A DNA stretch of 64,000 nt from Euryodendron excelsum. Its lineage: Eukaryota; Streptophyta; Magnoliopsida; Ericales; Pentaphylacaceae. The stretch is taken from contig CM065383.1 in the NCBI GenBank assembly GCA_033060915.1, positions 17,327,501-17,391,500 on the forward strand. The letters run 5' to 3'. Positions 58,490 to 64,000 of the stretch are shown here, one piece after another. The notes under the pieces were generated by a model, which saw nothing but the letters and a program-made list of their open reading frames with translations, did not search any database and was not told the origin of the DNA. How positions within the stretch are numbered: the stretch's first letter is position 1; each line of letters starts with the position of its first letter. Made by a program: the position numbers and the translations under genes.

Positions 58490-60131
58490 CTTGTGTTTGG
58501 CAAAGAAAAAGGAGAGAAAAATAAGAGAAAGGAGAGAAGAAGGAGGGATTGAAGAAGGAAGTTGAGCATCCATTGCTTGAGGTGAAGAATCTCAAGATCA
58601 TGCTTGTTTCATTGCATTTGAATGGTAGTTGAATGTAGAAATATCATTTCATGCCAAGGATTGAGAATTCGAGTGAGGAGAGGGAGATTGCATATGGTTT
58701 CCAAGTGGAAGCCTTGAATTCTTCATATTTTGCATGTGTTGATGTGTCGAAGTCTTGGTTGAGACTTTAGAACCTCATTCTAGATTTTACAGGACTTAGA
58801 ATTGTATTAAAGTTGACAAAAGATACTTAAAATCATGTTTTGAGAAGTTGTATTTCGAACCAAGGTGGTATAGGGGCACCAGAGCGCGCTAGGGGGTGCC
58901 TAGTGGCACAGTGGGTTGCCAAGAGGGCTGGCACGGTGGGCTAGCCAGAGCGCGCCAAGAGGGCCCACTGGCGTGGGTCCTTGACTGGTTGGGCTAGTTT
59001 GGGCTGGTTTGACCTCCGTTTACATTTTTACCTTCTTGCATTGCTTTAAGGTGGGTTTAACACTTCTAATTGAGTGTTTAATATATCATTGACATATTAT
59101 CTCTATTGTTTATGCATTATAAAACATTAACATGCATTGATTATGCTTATAAGACATAAGCCTAGCATAGCGATGTGTAGTAGGTTTGTAAGCGGCTCAA
59201 GACACTCTAGTTCAATCGAATGAGTGATTCAATCATAGTTGTAGAGTAGTATAAGGTGGAGATTTAAGATAGTCTTATTCATATTGAAGTAAATATGTTG
59301 TTGTTAATGTTGTTGTTATTGTGAATTTTGGTATTGATTGAGGGAGGATATAAGATATTCTTACTCTTAATGAATTGAATGTCTTATTATCTATGTTGAT
59401 GTTGGTGTTAACTTATGAGGTGCCATGGCATACAACATACATTGTGTACTTATTTTGCATTGCTTGGTGGAAGTTGGGTCACGGTGGTCATTCTTGATAA
59501 CTTGTTTTATCAATCCTAGCAAGATTATCAAAGGTAAGCCGATGTGGTGAGCTGAAGTGGCGGTATTTAACATGACATTACATTACATGAGGCATTTCTC
59601 TTTAATAATGGTGGTTTATCTATTATTGGTGGTTTATCTTTTGGTGGTTGATTTAGTAAATTATATATTGATGATTGACTCGGTCGTTCTTTATCATTCA
59701 TTCTTTATGAGTTTAATTATCTTAGTGAGCACGTTGATCTATAACTCACACCTAGACAGATTGTTTTGCAGGTAAGATGGAAAGAAGGACCAGTCCACTG
59801 CTGTTGTTGTCACTGCTTTGATGTCAAGTTGGGGGGCTTCAAAAAGCTCCATTGTCAAGTTGTTGGTCTTGTATATGTTGTGCATTGGATAAGAGTTTGT
59901 AGAGTTTGTATACATTTGGTCTTGTAATTATTGTGAGTTTAGTTTAGTACTCTTTCTTATGTTGTATGGTGGATTATAAAGCGGTTTATAGATATAATGA
60001 TGTTGTTTATCCTTGTAAGATTCTTATTTTTGGGATTATTATGAGGCTTCGCTTACAAGTTGATAATCTGTGCGACCACAGTCACCCTTAAATGGTGTTA
60101 ATGACGCCTAATTAGGAGTGCGCGTGACAGG
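58490..60131 (+). repeat. possible degraded retroelement LTR or 3' region
   Basis: Less AT-rich than its surroundings. It contains GC-rich direct repeats near 58880-58960 (CCAGAGCGCGCTAGGG, CCAGAGCGCGCCAAGAGG) and ends with GGAGTGCGCGTGACA, similar to the 3' end of LTRs of some plant gypsy elements. I found no partner copy and no coding motif. Confidence 0.3.
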
Positions 60132-60357
60132 TCAGGCTTCGAAACCAATAGTTCTTTGTCTAGGATGAGCTGGATCATGTTCATAGTAATGCATTGGTTT
60201 ACCACGCATTAACAGGCTTCTAGGTAAAGGGTTTACAAAGTTGTCATCATTGGCATCTTCAAAGTCTGATAGCTAAGGGTCCCAAACGAGAAGTTCATCT
60301 TTTAGGATCTCTATTATGCCAACATTTGGATCTACATGATTTGTCTTCACATGTTCG

Positions 60358-61838
60358 TGTTGACTCTACCCTTGATTTTGATGATAACTAAATCTTGTGT
60401 TAATTTACTAATGCATTTAATTAGTGTGTAGATTAATAAGGATTATAATTTATATTTACAGCTTGACTTAAAGTCTAATTCATATCAAAATGGATGCACA
60501 ACATTTACAAGTTCAAGCAATGCAACAAAAATCAAGCCATGCACCAAAACAGAGCAATTGCACCAATTCAAACTTCAAATAGATGACTTGCATTCGAAGA
60601 GATTGAATGTGTTCAAAAAGAAAATTCATCATGTCTGAAAAATCTCTATAAAGAATTCAAAAGAGGATTACATTAGAGCTGTGAGGATTCATTAAAGTTG
60701 ATGTGTATTGAAGGTGCTCAAGAGTAGACTTCATCAAGCTTCTAAATACTCAATGAAGGTGATTTAAACTTGAAAAAATTAAAGGTAATTTGAACTCAAA
60801 GAGATTGAATGTGATTCAAATAAAGAATTCATCATGTGTGCAAAGACTCCATGTGGAATCCAAGAGAAAATTTAGAAGAGAAATTAAACTGAAGACATTC
60901 TTATATAATCTCATTGGATTGAAGACTTTGAAGTATCATCATACCCCAAAGAGAAGATTCTTTAAAGATCTTAAGTGTGTTTGAAGAACATTCCCAGATT
61001 ATTTGAAGCTAAAATGATCAAGAAAAGCATGGTGATGTGTTGACACATGGGGATGATGTGTTGACACATGGGGATGATGTGTCAACACATGGAGACAATG
61101 GCCAAATTCTGGAGAATGCAAACTTGATGTGTCAACACATGGAAGGCAAGTGTCGACACTTGGGGACTAACGACTATATTTTTAAACATTATATTGAAGT
61201 GGGCGCGCATTTAATGAAGCTCTAACAACCTCCAAAGGCTGAAATCAGTTCAGGGCTTTATATATAAGCCTCTAAATGCATTTATGGACAAAAGATACAA
61301 TATGCACTGATTGAATGAGCTGAAAAATCTAAAAATTCTCTTTGTCTTCACATTGGTAGTTAGTGAGCTAATCAATTCCCATCTACTCTTCTTAGAGATT
61401 TTGTATTTTATTTGTATATCTTTTATATACCTGTAAGTGAGAGTTAGAGTGTTCTCTTATGAAAGAAAAATAGTTGTAAGTTGACGTGGATCTTGGGCAA
61501 AATCACTTGGTGGTTGGAAGAATTTGAAAAAAAGTTCTTGTGTAAAAGTGAGCTGAGTACTTTAGAAATCAGCATCTACTTTGTAATTGGAGATTGCATA
61601 GTGGAAGAAGATTTCAAGGGGATCTTGGGTGAGGACGTAGACCACAAACTATGGTTGAACCTTGGTAATTCTTAGTGTGCTTTCTTGTGTTCTGTTTTCA
61701 TTTCATTATTGTCTACATTGCATTGCATACATCTTGAACTACTGTTCCATTGATAAGATTAATTTTAATTGATTTTAATTGATTTAATTTTTGAAAAACC
61801 CAATTCACCCCCCTCTTGGGTTGCCTTTTGGGCCAACA
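60358..61838 (+). repeat. 5' LTR of the copia element
   Basis: Starts TGTTGACTCTACCCTTGATT and ends GGGCCAACA two bases before the PBS. It contains tandem GATGTGTTGACACATGGG units (61031-61100). The partner LTR lies beyond the window. Confidence 0.8.
61031..61170 (+). repeat. tandem palindromic 20-bp repeats within the copia LTR
   Basis: Three near-tandem units of GATGTGTTGACACATGGG (the third with GTGTCAACACATGG), then two spaced copies (TGTGTCAACACATGGAAG, GTGTCGACACTTGG). The core TGTGTTGACACA is nearly self-complementary. Repeated palindromes in an LTR may serve as factor-binding sites, which is inference. Confidence 0.75.
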
Positions 61839-61840
61839 AT

Positions 61841-61852
61841 TGGTATCAGAGT
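61841..61852 (+). other. primer binding site of the copia element
   Basis: TGGTATCAGAGT, complementary to the 3' end of initiator tRNA-Met, two bases after the LTR. Confidence 0.85.
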
Positions 61853-61893
61853 TAATATTCTTGTTTTAGGCTTAACATCCTAGGAATAGATTC

Positions 61894-63500
61894 ATGGCAA
61901 CCAACTTTGGAAGCTCTCTTGGTGAGGGTCAATCCACAAATAGACCACCTATGTTTAATGACACCAATTACAACTATTGAAAAAAATAGAATGAGGATAT
62001 ATATTCAGTCCGTTGATTATGAATTGTGGAGGATTATCATAAATGGTCCTAAAACTCCAACTAAGAAAGTTGAAAGAGTTGATATTCCTAAGCCCGAATC
62101 TGAATGAGATGAGGATGATTTGAAAATGCTGTAATCTAATGCCAAAGCCATGAATATTTTATATTGTGCACTTGATCATAATGAATTCAATCGCATCTTT
62201 ACTTGTGAATCAGATAAAGAAATATAGGATAGACTAGAGGTAACACATGAAGATACTAATTAGGTTAAGGAATCTAAAATTAATATCTTAGTACATAGTT
62301 ATGAATTGCTTAAAATGAAACCAGAAGAGTCTATTATCGAAATGTTTACAAGGTTCACCGATATTATTAATGGTTTGAAATCTCTTGAAAAGGTGTATCC
62401 TAAAAATGAGTTGGTAAGGAAGATCTTAAGATCTCTGCCAAAGACTTAGGAGCTAAGGTCACGGCGATTCAAGAAGCCAAGAACCTCAACACATTGCCTC
62501 TTAAAGAACTCTTGAGCTCTCTTATGACATATGCATTAACTCAAAAGCAACATACCCAAGATGATGAAGAAAAAAAAAAGAAGGACTGTAGCATTCAAGT
62601 CCACCAGCCAAGAAGAGGAACCGACCAGTGATGAGAATAATGATGAAGACATTACTCTCATCACACGAAAATTCAGAAGATTTATGAAGAGAAAGTGGAA
62701 AGGAGGAAAGAAGCATGAAGTCAAAGGAGATTCTAGCAAAGAATCTACCATTATATGCTATGAATGTAAGAAGCCTGGCTATATAAATGCTAAATGCCCT
62801 CTGTTAAAAAGGAAAGGAAGGAAAAACCAAGGGAAGAAGGCAATGACAGCTATGACATGGAGTGACGATGAAGAATCAGACTCCGAAGAAGAAGCCGAAC
62901 CTCAAAAGGTGGCTAATCTTTGTATCATAGCTCATCAAGAAGACAATGAGGTATCAAACTCAAACTTATCTCAATTTACTTTCAATGAATTACAAGATGT
63001 ATTTGATGATTTACTTTTAGAATTCAAAAAGATGGGAATAAAAATAGACTCCTCAAAAAGATGGTTTCTACTCTTACTAAGGAAAATGAGGACTTGCAAA
63101 AAGAAAATGAAGTATTAAAAAATGAAGTTTGTGTTTTGAAAGAAAAGATTAAGAAAAACTCTTTTCCAAAGAATTTTTCAAAGGAAAACCAAATTTTAAA
63201 TGATAAAGTTAAACATTTGGAAACAACACTTTTTAAATGTGTAAATGGAAAAGAAAAATTGGATGCTATCTTAGAAAAACAAAAGTGTTCACTAGACAAA
63301 ACTGGACTTGGTTTTGATTCTTTTAAAAGAAGAAAATTTTCAAAAGGCAGATTTGTTTCTCCCACTGAAAAATCACAGATTTCATATTTTTACTGTCATA
63401 AACTAGGACATATTATTAGTAAATGTTACACTATGCAAAAATCTATTGCTCCTAACAATGCATGGGTCCCTAGAAGGCCATTAAGAACTAACCCCTAATG
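61894..63500 (+). pseudogene. copia gag, decayed
   Basis: ATG at 61894 opens MATNFGSSLGEGQSTNRPP, then after one base gained near 61980 the frame continues RMRIYIQSVDYELWRIIING. Further stops occur at about 62105, 62130, 62226 and 62448. The later part is open in two pieces: 62561-63118 with a first zinc knuckle CYECKKPGYINAKCP (usual His is Tyr), acidic SDDEESDSEEEAE, and 63061-63498 with a coiled coil (LTKENEDLQKENEVLKNE) and a second knuckle, YCHKLGHIISKC. Confidence 0.75.
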
Positions 63501-63564
63501 ACCCAAGATGGTTTGGGTATCTCAAGTCATATAAACTCTTTTGTAGGTATGTCTTCAAACTAAA

Positions 63565-64000
63565 TCCAAGAAAGACCATTAGTACTTGGATAGTGGATAC
63601 TCAAGACATATGACGGGAGATAAAGCACAATTCACATCTCTTTCACCAAAAGATGGAAGACTTGTCACATTTAGAGATAATAGCAAGGGAAAGATCATCG
63701 GTATAGGTAGTGTTGATAAGAACACTTTCACTTTTATTGAAAATGTATTGCTTGTTAAAGGACTCAAACATAATCTTTTAAGCATTGTCAACTTTGTGAC
63801 AAAGGATGCAAGGTTGTATTTGAATCTTCTAAATGTGATGTGATTGACATTAATAGTAACCAAACTATTCTCACAAGACATAAACAAAGCAATATATACA
63901 TTTTGATCTAAATGACTCATTTTCATGCAAAGTTGAATGTCTTGCTGTTATGAATAGTGATGAAAGTTGGTTGTTACATAGAATACTTGATCACATTAGC
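63565..64000 (+). pseudogene. copia protease and start of the integrase region (partial)
   Basis: YLDSGYSRHMTGDKAQF matches the copia protease start WYLDSGCSRHMTGD, with Trp changed to a TAG stop and Cys to Tyr. ENVLLVKGLKHNLLSIVN follows, then after a frameshift at about 63815 MNSDESWLLHRILDHIS, the GAG-pre-integrase motif. The window cuts it. Confidence 0.75.

Larger units (their letters stand above)
60358..64000 (+). mobile_element. Ty1/copia retrotransposon, SIRE/Maximus-like, 5' part (continues past window)
   Basis: Composed of a 1481-bp LTR (60358-61838), an initiator-Met PBS, decayed gag with two zinc knuckles, the protease motif DSG-x-SRHMTG and the start of the GAG-pre-integrase region, where the window ends. 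The long LTR and the gag start (MATNFGSSLGEGQSTNRPP..) fit SIRE/Maximus. Stops and frameshifts in gag mean this copy is inactive. Confidence 0.85.

Noticed and set aside
58490..60131. A host gene in the less AT-rich stretch
   Set aside because: No open frame over 75 codons and no motif; the GC-rich direct repeats and LTR-like end suit a degraded retroelement better.

Overview
The window is nuclear DNA of a flowering plant, most likely a eudicot. It is AT-rich and intron-bearing, holds nuclear genes typical of plants (SKP1, a PLS-class PPR protein, an FD-type bZIP), and is crowded with plant LTR retrotransposons and MITEs. I cannot name the species. Four host loci are supported: (1) SKP1 on the + strand, two exons (2148-2441 and 18527-18700) split by an intron of about 16 kb; (2) an uninterrupted 588-codon PLS-class PPR gene on the - strand (22968-24734); (3) a three-exon gene for a 94-aa Trm112/PREY-like (UPF0434) protein on the + strand (24996-26291), head-to-head with the PPR gene across a 261-bp shared promoter; (4) an FD-like group A bZIP first exon on the - strand (35620-36135), whose expected splice donor reads GA instead of GT and whose leucine-zipper exon I could not find.

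The SKP1 intron is a stack of insertions. A minus-strand Ty3/gypsy-type element with paired ~350-bp LTRs (3591-11561) keeps a PBS, a gag remnant continuous with about 240 residues I do not recognise, and a broken piece of a mitochondrial chaperonin (CPN60) gene. It has no recognisable reverse transcriptase or integrase. Inside it sits a block of three related repeat copies in alternating orientation (5156-9993). The rest of the intron holds several LTR-like repeats, two MITE-like inverted repeats, a 262-bp tandem duplication, and homopolymer blocks C35A15 and T18G27 in mirror arrangement. Between SKP1 and the PPR gene lie two PIF/Harbinger-type elements; the longer has a TAA target duplication and a decayed ORF1.

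From 26.3 to 40.9 kb there is little coding sequence: dispersed repeats sharing a TGGCGGAGC-type edge, microsatellites, a 30-bp-phased array of near-perfect palindromes (39990-40165) and a degenerate telomere-like CCCTAA stretch (about 40330-40880). A complete but mutated Ty3/gypsy element of the Tat type occupies 40974-50933, with 592/591-bp LTRs and a perfect 5-bp AATAC target duplication. It has gag, protease, RT, RNase H and integrase remnants, a 61-bp tandem repeat, and an antisense extra gene with its own TATA motif and two frame-preserving introns.

The right end (50.9-64 kb) is intergenic: an LTR-like repeat, a MITE, tandem duplications, SINE-like fragments and a possible degraded LTR. 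It ends with the 5' part of a Ty1/copia element of SIRE/Maximus type (60358 to the window edge) with a 1481-bp LTR, initiator-Met PBS, decayed gag with two zinc knuckles, and the start of pol. All calls come from reading the sequence; no database search was run.
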